Below are positions 16,013 to 23,024 of a DNA stretch of 38,528 bases, in pieces (the first letter of the stretch is position 1; every line of letters begins with the position of its first letter). The position numbers and the translations under genes are program-made. The notes under the pieces are model-generated. The model searched no databases. It saw only the letters and a list, made by a program, of their open reading frames with translations, and was not told where the DNA came from. Location of the stretch: NCBI GenBank assembly GCA_009691905.1, contig SIAF01000005.1:1-38528 (forward strand), in the 5' to 3' direction. This stretch comes from Planctomycetaceae bacterium. GTDB lineage: Bacteria > Planctomycetota > Planctomycetia > Planctomycetales > Planctomycetaceae.

Positions 16013-16170
16013 GCGCGTCTCGTTGCGCGACATCAATCACCAAACGATACATCAGCGACTATGGATACGTCAACCAGCCCAACCCTCCCGCCCTGAATCC
16101 AATCGATACGGTTTACTCAAGCTGACCCACAAACCACGAAGGCGGGATGAAATTCCACAAAGACAAGGAG

Positions 16171-16350
16171 TCATCATCGCTTGATGAGTCCGAACGCCGG
16201 CAACAACCAACCGGGTCATCGCACAAACTCGACCATTGGAATCTGGTGCCATCCGCGATGGCCGGGGCCAAGTGGCTTAACATGTACGAGTGCCCGCGAT
16301 CACAACGCGACGTCGCGAGACGCCTCACGCGGAGCGATGAGGCCTACATT
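16171..16350. repeat. Divergent copy 2 of the 163-base element
   Basis: Matches the element at 14298-14460 in its left inner part (GAACGCCGGCAACAACCAAC then CGGGTCATCGCACAAAC), in TGCCCGCGATCA, and in the right end (GCGGAGCGATGA, then CTACATTAA). The middle is longer. The right arm 16322-16343 folds as GCCTCA-CGC-GGA-GCG-A-TGAGGC, with base pairs different from copy 1 but still paired. The left arm (16171-16187) is TCATCA-TCGCT-TGATGA. The right arm ends 14 bases before the ABC ATPase stop at 16358. Confidence 0.75.
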
Positions 16351-16357
16351 AAGCGCC

Positions 16358-17125
16358 TCACGCCGCCGCCGGCAGCGGAATCGTCGGCGAATTCATCGCC
16401 TCGGTGTATGCGGCGATGACATCCAGCGGCTTGCCGATCATCTGGATCTGGCCGTGATCGAGCCACAGGGCGCGGTTGCAGAATTTCAACAGCGACTGCA
16501 TGTCGTGGCTGACCATCACGATCAGCCGAGCCGTGGCGATCATGTCTTCCATTCGCTTGCGCGCCTTCTTCTGGAAGGCCATATCGCCGGCACTGAGAAC
16601 TTCGTCGACAAGCAGAATTTCGGGCTCAATCGCGGTGGCGACGGCGAACGCCAGCCGCACCAGCATGCCGTTCGAGTAGTGCCGCACCGGGCCGTTGAGA
16701 AAATCACCCAGTTCGCTGAACTCGGCGATATCGGCCATTTTGTCGCGCAGCGAATGTGGGGTTTCACCCTGCAGGTAGCCGCGGTAGGCGATATTTTCCC
16801 AGCCGCTGGCTTCGGGTTCGAATCCCAGCGACAAATCGAACAGCGAGCTGACGACGCCGCGGACCTTGAGTCGCCCCCCACTGGGCGGATAAATGCCCCC
16901 CAGCAGCTTGAGGAGCGTGCTTTTCCCGGCGCCGTTATGCCCGATGACTCCCAGCCGATCTCCCTCGCGAATCTGCAGGTTGATGTTCTGCAGCGCGCGA
17001 ATCTCCATGAAGGGATTCACCGACCTCAGAAACATGCGGTTGACGATGAAGTCTTTGAGTGCCACGCGACGATTCTGCCGCACGCGAAACACCAGACTGA
17101 CGTCGTTGAGATCAATGGAAGTCAT
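16358..17125 (-). CDS. ABC transporter ATP-binding protein for glycan export (Wzt/TagH-like)
   Basis: This 255-residue ATPase has a Walker A GHNGAGKST (about residues 62-70), a signature HYSNGMLVRLAFAVATA (variant of LSGGQ, typical of polysaccharide exporters), and Walker B EILLVDEVLSAGD. The N-terminal segment, with FIVNRMFLRSVNPFMEIRAL before the P-loop, is also typical of the Wzt/TagH/KpsT group. It lacks the C-terminal carbohydrate-binding domain of long Wzt proteins, so it may recognise its glycan without a terminal cap. It follows the permease gene by three bases, so the two form one operon and one transporter. The stop codon lies at the edge of repeat element copy 2. Confidence 0.93.
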   Translation of the reverse strand: MTSIDLNDVSLVFRVRQNRRVALKDFIVNRMFLRSVNPFMEIRALQNINLQIREGDRLGVIGHNGAGKSTLLKLLGGIYPPSGGRLKVRGVVSSLFDLSLGFEPEASGWENIAYRGYLQGETPHSLRDKMADIAEFSELGDFLNGPVRHYSNGMLVRLAFAVATAIEPEILLVDEVLSAGDMAFQKKARKRMEDMIATARLIVMVSHDMQSLLKFCNRALWLDHGQIQMIGKPLDVIAAYTEAMNSPTIPLPAAA

Positions 17126-17128
17126 AAC

Positions 17129-17911
17129 TCACAATTGGAAGATAATCCGTTTCTCGCAGCGCGCGAGCGTCAGCATGGCCGCACACGCCATGAACACGGT
17201 GCTCATCTCGGCGGTGAGAATCATATTGAACTCGGGCCAGTGCCCGGCGAGCAGCGGCTCGCGCAACAGGTGCAGATACGAAGCCAGCGGGTTGTAATCG
17301 ATGAGCCAGCCCAGCCCCCGCTGTTGCAGGACATTGGCCGGGTAGATGATCGGGGTGGCATAAAACAGAATCTGCAAGCCGACCTCAGACAGATGCAACA
17401 CGTCGGGAAAGTGGGCCGTGCTGAATGCGGCCAGTACCGCCAGCGACCAGCCCAGGACCAACAGCAGCATCAGCGTGGGGCCCAGGCTCAAGAGCGAGGC
17501 CAGCCCGCCGAAGCCCTTGAAACTGAACCGCAGCACCAGCACGACGAGCATCGCCACCAGAAAATGAAACGAGGCCCCGAGCACGGTTCTCAGGGGGTAA
17601 ATCGCCATCGGGGCCGGGAACTGGCGGATGTATTTTTCGCCCTGGAACAGACACTGACAGCCGTCTTTGGTCGACGTGGTGATGAAATTCCAGAAACACA
17701 GCCCGACCAACAGCGACGGCGCGTATTCGAACGGATCCTGGCCGAAAACCTTGCTGAAGACGGTACACAACACGGCCGTCATGGCAATCGGATGCAGCAG
17801 CGACCAGCCTAGACCCAACAGGCTGCGTCGATACCGATTGCGCAGATCCATCTGCACCAGCGAGATCCAGAAGTAGCGACACTTCCAGATCGACTTCAGG
17901 TAGCGTGACAT
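17129..17911 (-). CDS. ABC-2 type transporter permease for glycan export (Wzm/TagG-like)
   Basis: This 260-residue membrane protein has the ABC-2 polysaccharide exporter layout: a cytoplasmic start (KSIWKCRYFWISLVQMDLRN then RYRRSLLGLGWSLLHP), then about six membrane helices and the late motif LFYATPIIYPANVLQQRGLG followed by YNPLASYLHLLREPLL. It pairs with the ATPase that starts three bases after its stop. Together they should move a lipid-linked glycan across the inner membrane. The ATG at 17911 is chosen over an upstream in-frame start because AAGGACAAGGA lies directly before it and homologous proteins begin at this point. The glycosyltransferase gene ends 89 bases upstream. Confidence 0.92.
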   Translation of the reverse strand: MSRYLKSIWKCRYFWISLVQMDLRNRYRRSLLGLGWSLLHPIAMTAVLCTVFSKVFGQDPFEYAPSLLVGLCFWNFITTSTKDGCQCLFQGEKYIRQFPAPMAIYPLRTVLGASFHFLVAMLVVLVLRFSFKGFGGLASLLSLGPTLMLLLVLGWSLAVLAAFSTAHFPDVLHLSEVGLQILFYATPIIYPANVLQQRGLGWLIDYNPLASYLHLLREPLLAGHWPEFNMILTAEMSTVFMACAAMLTLARCEKRIIFQL

Positions 17912-18000
17912 TCCTTGTCCTTGTTCCGAGCTGCGTTCGGACGACTGTCCCACCCCAAAGCTGCCGGTCCGACCGCAGATCATGCCCTTCAACGCGGCGG

Positions 18001-19446
18001 TTACGTACCAGATGCCGCCTGCGGCCGCAAGACGAAATGCGGCGACGCAATCAACGAGTGCTCCTGCAACAGCGACACCAGCCTCGCCGGCGAATGCCGT
18101 TGCGACCAGCGCGACGCAAACGCTGTTGCGGTCGACTGGTAGTGCTCAAAATGTGCCGCAATTTCCCGCACGGCGTCGGCCATGCCCGCCGGGCCGTCGG
18201 GATAGATCACCCCGATGCTGCTGCGCGGCTCGATCGCGACCAGACCCTGGATCGTGACCGGTGTTGCGCTTGGGGCCGGTGTTGCGCTTGGGGACAGGGC
18301 GGTGCGTACTGAACGGCTGTGCCGAATCGCCGAGGCCAGTTGCCGGGCCATCCAGGTTCCGTCAGGCACGATCACCGGCTTTCCCGCGGCCAGCGCCTCT
18401 GACAGAATTCCCGAGCTACGGGCCTCATACGCCGCCGGATCGTAGGGCAGAAGCAGCACATCGGAGTCGAGAACAAGCTGCCGATACTCGTCGGTCCCCA
18501 GGGGTTCGGTCAACAGTCGCACCTGCGGCTCGGGCAAGGCCTTTAGCGCATTTCTTGCCGACAGTGCCGCCTGTTCGCTGCGCGACGCGCGGCAATTCGA
18601 TTGAATCGAGAATTGCACCCGCCCGGTGGCGACCAGTTCGCTCCAGATGCGGCGGATCATTTCAGGCAACTGGGGATACCCCTTTTCACCGCGGGCATCC
18701 CCCACGTAGGCCAGTTTCAACGGTGTGGTCGACACTCGATCGACCGCCGGCAAGCAGCGATAGACCCGATCGACGGGAATCGGCAGCGTAAAGAACGCCC
18801 CGGCCTGCAAGGCGTTGTACTGCAAGGTCAGTTCGTCGGTGTCGGTGTAGAGAAACAGTCGCGAGTCGGCAGCAGCGCTGCGCAAGCCACGCAACCCTTT
18901 CTGCAGCGATCGAGTGGCCCGCCAGTCTTCGGGGCGATGGGGCGCGCTCCGGGGAAACACATTGAAATGAAATTCGAGATGCCATGAGGCACGTCGTGCC
19001 GCCGGAAACGCCCGCAGCAGGCGTGTCACCCCCACAACTTCAGTCCAGGTCGCGTTCGGAACGAACACGAGATCGTCGGTCGTGACCGATAACTCTTCGA
19101 GCAGGCGCTGCGTGTCTGCGGCGAAACGCCGGGCACGCCAGCGGTCGCGTCCCTGTTCGAACACCGCCTGCAGCGGTTCGCCGCGCGGCCCGACGCGGCG
19201 CAGGGCCGAAACCGCGTAGCTCAACAGCCGCAAACCCGGGTTGCCGGCTTGATGCGTCCACAGTCCGTCGCGGTACTGCGCGCGAACCGGCCAGCCCCCG
19301 CACCAGGTCACCTGACACTGCCGATGTCCCGCCAGAACGCCTTCGAAGCCGATCTCGGCCGCGGCCCGCAGGACGTTGTGCGCAAACTCGTGGTGGTGTC
19401 CCACGGTGCTGACCAGCGGTGGATCGATCAGAATGAAACGGCGCAT
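18001..19446 (-). CDS. Glycosyltransferase, GT-B fold (GT4-like)
   Basis: This 481-residue protein looks like a GT-B glycosyltransferase. The N-terminal half has an MRRFILIDPPLVSTVGHHHE start and a HEFAHNVLRAAAEIGF helix. The C-terminal half has KLAYVGDARGEKGYPQLPEM and the donor-site region LLLPYDPAAYEARSSGILSE followed by ALAAGKPVIVP, which matches the nucleotide-sugar-binding E-x7-E pattern of GT4 enzymes. A Pro/Ser/Ala insertion (SATPAPSATP, encoded by a repeated 18-base unit at about 18260-18296) interrupts the second domain. Donor and acceptor sugars are not predictable. The ATG at 19446 fits the conserved start; the longer frame upstream crosses a hairpin repeat and is not coding. Confidence 0.85.
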   Translation of the reverse strand: MRRFILIDPPLVSTVGHHHEFAHNVLRAAAEIGFEGVLAGHRQCQVTWCGGWPVRAQYRDGLWTHQAGNPGLRLLSYAVSALRRVGPRGEPLQAVFEQGRDRWRARRFAADTQRLLEELSVTTDDLVFVPNATWTEVVGVTRLLRAFPAARRASWHLEFHFNVFPRSAPHRPEDWRATRSLQKGLRGLRSAAADSRLFLYTDTDELTLQYNALQAGAFFTLPIPVDRVYRCLPAVDRVSTTPLKLAYVGDARGEKGYPQLPEMIRRIWSELVATGRVQFSIQSNCRASRSEQAALSARNALKALPEPQVRLLTEPLGTDEYRQLVLDSDVLLLPYDPAAYEARSSGILSEALAAGKPVIVPDGTWMARQLASAIRHSRSVRTALSPSATPAPSATPVTIQGLVAIEPRSSIGVIYPDGPAGMADAVREIAAHFEHYQSTATAFASRWSQRHSPARLVSLLQEHSLIASPHFVLRPQAASGT

Positions 19447-19537
19447 GCTCACGGAAACACGAGGATGAGATTGATCAAGTTCGAATAGGAACCGTAGAGC
19501 AATTACTGGATGATACGCGCCAGGAGGTCTTTCGATC

Positions 19538-19587
19538 GTCGCCTTTCGCTCCGCGAAAGGAAGTGCTTTCGCGGAGCGAAAGGCGAC
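19538..19587. repeat. Perfect 22-base inverted repeat 13 bases after a stop codon
   Basis: Arms 19538-19559 (GTCGCCTTTCGCTCCGCGAA, then AG) and 19566-19587 are exact reverse complements with a six-base loop GAAGTG. Each arm is itself a hairpin CTTTCGC-TCC-GCGAAAG. A shorter related hairpin, CCTTTCCC-GGA-GGGAAGG, sits at 19632-19649 inside the end of the epimerase gene. There are no following U residues, so this is a REP-type structure rather than a standard terminator. Confidence 0.9.
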
Positions 19588-19600
19588 ATTCATTTCGTTC

Positions 19601-20449
19601 TCAGGGTGCCACGCCGATCGGCGTTTCAATTCCTTTCCCGGAGGGAAGGAACGAAGTGCCGACTCCTGGCGTATCGATATTTTGAACGACAAAGTTGCGC
19701 ACGAATTCGAGGACCGTGCTGCGAGTTTCCGGCACGTCGAGCCGGGCATGCAGCGCGCGCAGATCGACCTCACAGTGCATACGGGGGCTGCCCGGCTGGA
19801 CCGCGACGCTCGTCCCCATTTGCTGCTGCACTTCCTGCAGCGAGATCGTCCCGCGACCGCAGACGTTGAAGGTTTCATGAGTGACCTGGGCGTCGACCAG
19901 GCTCAGCACGAGCCGCGCGGCTGCCTCGGTTTCGAGAAACTGCAGCCGGCTTTCGGGGTCGAGCCACAAGGGTCCGCCGCTGAGGATGTCGTAAATCGCG
20001 TTCTTCTTCAGCCCCGGGCCGACGGCGCCCCCCAGGCGGGCAATGAGCCAGCGTTTCGCGGTGTGCCGCACGCACTGTTCGGCCAGCGCCTTGTGAAATC
20101 CGTAGGGACTTTGCGTGGCCGGATCGAGCAGCGTCGCTTCGGCCGTCGGGCTGCCGGGCGAGCAGTCGGGGTAGACGTCGATGCTCGACAGATAGACATA
20201 GCTGCCGTATTCGAAATCGACGAGGCTGCTGCGGACGCTGCGGACCGAGGCGTCGAAATCGTCCAGGGGCGATCGACGTGCCAGGAGCTTGCTGGAGTTG
20301 CCGTTGGCGTTGATGAACAGGTCACACCGGCGGCCGCGAAATTCGGAGTAATTGTCGCGGGTAATGATCTGGAACTCGCGCCCCTGTTGCGCCAGGGCGC
20401 GGGCAAACCCCGAACCGTAGAAGCCGCGTCCACCCATCAGGAAAATCAT
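19601..20449 (-). CDS. NAD-dependent epimerase/dehydratase (extended SDR)
   Basis: This 282-residue protein starts with the dinucleotide loop MIFLMGGRGFYGSGFARALA and keeps the SDR pattern of strand YGSYVYLSSIDVYPD and catalytic YGFHK (Tyr-x3-Lys). Near the end it has the cofactor and substrate region TFNVCGRGTISLQEVQQQMG. It is shorter than sugar-nucleotide 4-epimerases (about 310-340) and lacks their C-terminal tail, so the sugar substrate is open. The ATG at 20449 is preferred to a TTG at 20476. Its neighbours are a GDP-fucose-synthase-like enzyme upstream and a glycosyltransferase downstream, which place it in surface glycan synthesis. The 22-base inverted repeat lies 13 bases after its stop. 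Confidence 0.88.
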   Translation of the reverse strand: MIFLMGGRGFYGSGFARALAQQGREFQIITRDNYSEFRGRRCDLFINANGNSSKLLARRSPLDDFDASVRSVRSSLVDFEYGSYVYLSSIDVYPDCSPGSPTAEATLLDPATQSPYGFHKALAEQCVRHTAKRWLIARLGGAVGPGLKKNAIYDILSGGPLWLDPESRLQFLETEAAARLVLSLVDAQVTHETFNVCGRGTISLQEVQQQMGTSVAVQPGSPRMHCEVDLRALHARLDVPETRSTVLEFVRNFVVQNIDTPGVGTSFLPSGKGIETPIGVAP

Positions 20450-20561
20450 AAGTTTTGACTCGTGATCATGTTTCAATCCGCAGGCGACTGCATTGCAAAT
20501 TGTCCGATGGGTCTGCGGGCGGTGGTTAGGACCGAAGGCGCGGTGGGTGGTACCAAAACGT

Positions 20562-20647
20562 AGTGTGGACTTTAGTCGACACGAAGAACTCCATTATTTC
20601 GGGTTTGACGACACGATACGATTTTTCGTGTGGACTAAAGTCTACAA
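20562..20647. repeat. Inverted pair of GTGTGGACTTTAGTC hairpins, one overlapping a stop codon
   Basis: The arm at about 20564-20583 (TGTGGACTTTAGTCGACACG) and the arm at 20628-20647 (CGTGTGGACTAAAGTCTACA) are inverted copies with 18 of 20 matching. Each is also a weak hairpin by itself. The stop codon TAG of the GDP-fucose-synthase-like gene (20642-20644) is inside the second arm. The A/T-rich spacer carries no gene. Confidence 0.8.
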
Positions 20648-21595
20648 ACGAATTCCCTCACCGCGGTGGGAATAGTTCCGCGACAGCCAGGTGATTGTTT
20701 TTTCAAGTCCGGCCCGCAGCGGCGTAGGACACTCGAGACCCAGGCCGTGCATCCGTTTGACGTCAAAGATCTTGACCATCTGCCCGTCGGGCTTGTTTGC
20801 ATCCCAGACGATGTCGCCGCGATAGCCGGTCAAGTCGCGAATCGTCTCGGCCAGCTCGCGAATCGGAGTCGCCGTGCCGGATGAAAGGTTCACCGGTTCG
20901 CTCGAATCGTAATTCTCGATGAACCAGGGGATGGCGCGGGCCACGTCGCCGGCATACACGAAATCGCGCTGCGGTTTGCCGGTGCCCCACATTTCGACGA
21001 CCGGCAGGCCGCTCAGGCCGGCTTCGAAATAGCGCCGCACCATCGCCGGCACGACGTGCGATTCACTCGTGCGGAAATTGTCGTACTCGCCATACATGTT
21101 GCCGGGAACGACGACGACCGAGTTGAGGCCGTACTGCCGGCGATAGGCCCAGCTCGCCACCAGCCCCATCTTCTTGGCGCTCGAGTAACCGGCACTCTCG
21201 GGCTGAGGAAACCCCTGCCACATCTGGTCTTCGCTGATCGGCGATTTCGACGTGGCAGGGTAGCTGCAGCCCCCCATCGGATAAATCAATTTCCCGATCT
21301 TGTTCCGCGCGGCCTCTTCGAACATCAGCGTCGTCAATAGCGTGTTCTGATAGTAAAAGTCGGCGGGAAATTCGCGGTTGGCTCCGATTCCGCCCGAGTA
21401 CGCCGCCAGGTGTACGACGACATCGGGCCGGCGCTCGCCGAACATTCGCCGCACGGCGACCGGGTCGATCAGGTCGTAATCGCGGCGCGAGAGTCCCGCC
21501 ACCTGATCGGGACCGTACCTCTCGATCAGGATCGGCAACAGATGCCGCCCCAGAAAGCCGGTCGATCCCGTGACGACAATCCGCTTGGCACTCAT
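20642..21595 (-). CDS. GDP-L-fucose synthase-like NAD(P)-dependent epimerase/reductase
   Basis: This 317-residue extended SDR has the Rossmann loop IVVTGSTGFLGRHLLP and the GDP-fucose synthase (WcaG/Fcl) hallmarks VVHLAAYSGGIGANREFPAD, KLIYPMGGCSYPA and AGYSSAKKMGLVASWAYRRQ (Tyr-x3-Lys). Such enzymes epimerise C3/C5 and reduce C4 of a GDP-4-keto-6-deoxy sugar. Close relatives also act on GDP-heptose in Campylobacter- and Yersinia-type clusters. The HddA-like kinase next to it points the same way. The ATG at 21595 has GAGG seven bases upstream and is better than the TTG at 21616. The stop codon lies within a repeat. Substrate is inference. Confidence 0.9.
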   Translation of the reverse strand: MSAKRIVVTGSTGFLGRHLLPILIERYGPDQVAGLSRRDYDLIDPVAVRRMFGERRPDVVVHLAAYSGGIGANREFPADFYYQNTLLTTLMFEEAARNKIGKLIYPMGGCSYPATSKSPISEDQMWQGFPQPESAGYSSAKKMGLVASWAYRRQYGLNSVVVVPGNMYGEYDNFRTSESHVVPAMVRRYFEAGLSGLPVVEMWGTGKPQRDFVYAGDVARAIPWFIENYDSSEPVNLSSGTATPIRELAETIRDLTGYRGDIVWDANKPDGQMVKIFDVKRMHGLGLECPTPLRAGLEKTITWLSRNYSHRGEGIRL

Positions 21596-21624
21596 CGAAA
21601 ACCTCACCTTGTGCAAAGACCCAG

Positions 21625-21679
21625 GCGAGCCGTGGGGGTTTATCCCCCCGGACCCACCGGGGTAAACCCGGTGGCTCGC
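21625..21679. repeat. Imperfect inverted repeat with GCGAGCC / GGCTCGC ends
   Basis: Left end GCGAGCC (21625-21631), right end GGCTCGC (21673-21679). The inside is GGGTTTATCCCC against GGGGTAAACCC with two mismatches. It lies nine bases after the stop of the HddA-like gene (21689, minus strand) and 30 bases before the start of the next gene. It is a REP-like element. Confidence 0.75.
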
Positions 21680-21688
21680 TGGCTCGGC

Positions 21689-22756
21689 TTATGCGGCCCG
21701 CGGGATAGGCATTTCACGAAAGGCGGCGATCGAACGGCCGGCCCGCTCGGCCTCGAGTGCCGCGTAGTCTTCACCCGCTTCGTAAAAGATGATCTGCGTT
21801 CCCGCCGACTCGAACTGAAATGGCACATGCACCAGTCCCTGCAACTTGTCTTTGACGGTCTGCTGCCGATCAGGGGGCACAAACAGCAAGAGGAAGCCTC
21901 CGCCGCCGGCTCCGGTGAGTTTTCCGCCAAGCGCGCCCGCCGCGCGGGCCGCGTCGTACAAAGCGTCGACCTGCGGGTTCGAGACGTGTGCGCCGAGGCT
22001 GCGTTTGGCGGTCCAGGCTTCGTGCAGCAGTTCGCCGAACGCCGACAGATCGCGCTCGCCGGCGAGAATTTCGGTCCCTTCGTCGACGAGATCGCGCATC
22101 AGTCGCATTTGCCGGCGTTTGGACTGCAAGTCGGTGACGTAGGTTCTCGCGATGTCGGACGACGTTCGCGCAATGCCGGTGAAAAACAGCATCAAATGGC
22201 TGTTGAGATCGTGGATCCGCTCGCGAGCGATCGTCAGCGGGACCACCGAGATTTCGCCATCGGCATGAAAGATGACCTGCCGCAGGCCTCCGTGGGCCGC
22301 CAGCACCTGGTCCTGGCAGCCGACCGTTTCCTGGAGCAGGGTCTGTTCGACGTAGATCCCTTCGCGGGCGAGTTGGTGCTTGCTGGGCATCTGCCCCAAC
22401 AGCGCATACAGCGCATGCAGCAACCCTACTGTGAATGACGAACTCGAACCCATCCCGCTTCGCGCGGGAAGGTCGTTGTCGCAGTGAATTTCGAGGCCGC
22501 GCTCGATGCGCAGGTACTTGAGAATCTCGCGAACCGCCGGGTGGCCGATTTCGTCGATGGTGCGGCAGTTCTCGATTTTCGAGTACACGATCCGCATGCG
22601 GTGTTCGAAAAACGGCGGCAGATAGCGGCACGTCAGGTAGCAATACTTGTCGATCGTCGTCGCCAGCACTGCCCCGCCATGCTCGCGGAACCAGGCGGGG
22701 TAGTCGGTCCCCCCCCCGAAAAACGAAATGCGAAATGGCGTACGACTGATGATCAT
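21689..22756 (-). CDS. GHMP kinase, HddA-like heptose 7-phosphate kinase
   Basis: This 355-residue GHMP-family kinase begins IISRTPFRISFFGGGTDYPA, the usual opening of D-glycero-D-manno-heptose 7-phosphate kinases (HddA) and related GDP-sugar pathway kinases. The ATP loop LPARSGMGSSSSFTVG and the late motif GKLTGAGGGGFLLLFVPP complete the GHMP pattern. HddA makes heptose-1,7-bisphosphate for GDP-heptose, used in S-layer or capsule glycans. The nearby GDP-fucose-synthase-like gene supports the GDP-sugar branch, but GmhA, GmhB and HddC are not in the window, so the heptose assignment is a good guess, not proof. The ATG at 22756 is the natural start. Confidence 0.88.
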   Translation of the reverse strand: MIISRTPFRISFFGGGTDYPAWFREHGGAVLATTIDKYCYLTCRYLPPFFEHRMRIVYSKIENCRTIDEIGHPAVREILKYLRIERGLEIHCDNDLPARSGMGSSSSFTVGLLHALYALLGQMPSKHQLAREGIYVEQTLLQETVGCQDQVLAAHGGLRQVIFHADGEISVVPLTIARERIHDLNSHLMLFFTGIARTSSDIARTYVTDLQSKRRQMRLMRDLVDEGTEILAGERDLSAFGELLHEAWTAKRSLGAHVSNPQVDALYDAARAAGALGGKLTGAGGGGFLLLFVPPDRQQTVKDKLQGLVHVPFQFESAGTQIIFYEAGEDYAALEAERAGRSIAAFREMPIPRAA

Positions 22757-22882
22757 CCGTGATCCCCCCCTGGTTTTCGCGGCCCGCTACGAGCGTACAA
22801 TCCCGCTCGCGGCGAACCGTATCGCAGCCGGAAATCTCTGTCAATACGTGGTTTGGGACGCGGCGCACGGGCGACACCCGGA

Positions 22883-22899
22883 CTCTGCAGAACGCAGAG
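22883..22899. repeat. Small hairpin in the HddA upstream region
   Basis: CTCTGC-AGAAC-GCAGAG, a six-base stem with a five-base loop, about 127 bases before the HddA-like start and about 125 bases after the MFS stop (23025). It could be a weak terminator for the MFS gene, but no U-run follows. Confidence 0.4.
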
Positions 22900-23024
22900 G
22901 GATTCGGCAGGGTGAAGAATCGGATTAGTGCAACGGGGAATAAACTCATCCACGAAGCCGAGCGAGAGATGTGCCTGTGTGAGGTGGTGGTCGATCGCGA
23001 TTTCGTGCGTTCACGATTGCGCCG

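Larger units (their letters stand above)
15928..16357. other. Gene-free stretch of 430 bases with repeats
   Basis: No supported gene lies between the ABC ATPase stop (16358) and the DUF1501 start (15927). The left part holds a degraded relative of the 48-base palindrome (about 15964-16012) and the right part holds repeat element copy 2 (16171-16350). The bases 16020-16165 are unexplained; AAACCACGAA at about 16131 resembles the ends of the element at 28037. Short reading frames here are not supported. Confidence 0.6.

Noticed and set aside
19538-19587. Rho-independent terminator
   Set aside because: The stem is very strong, but no run of U follows on either strand, and the arms match a wider repeat family.
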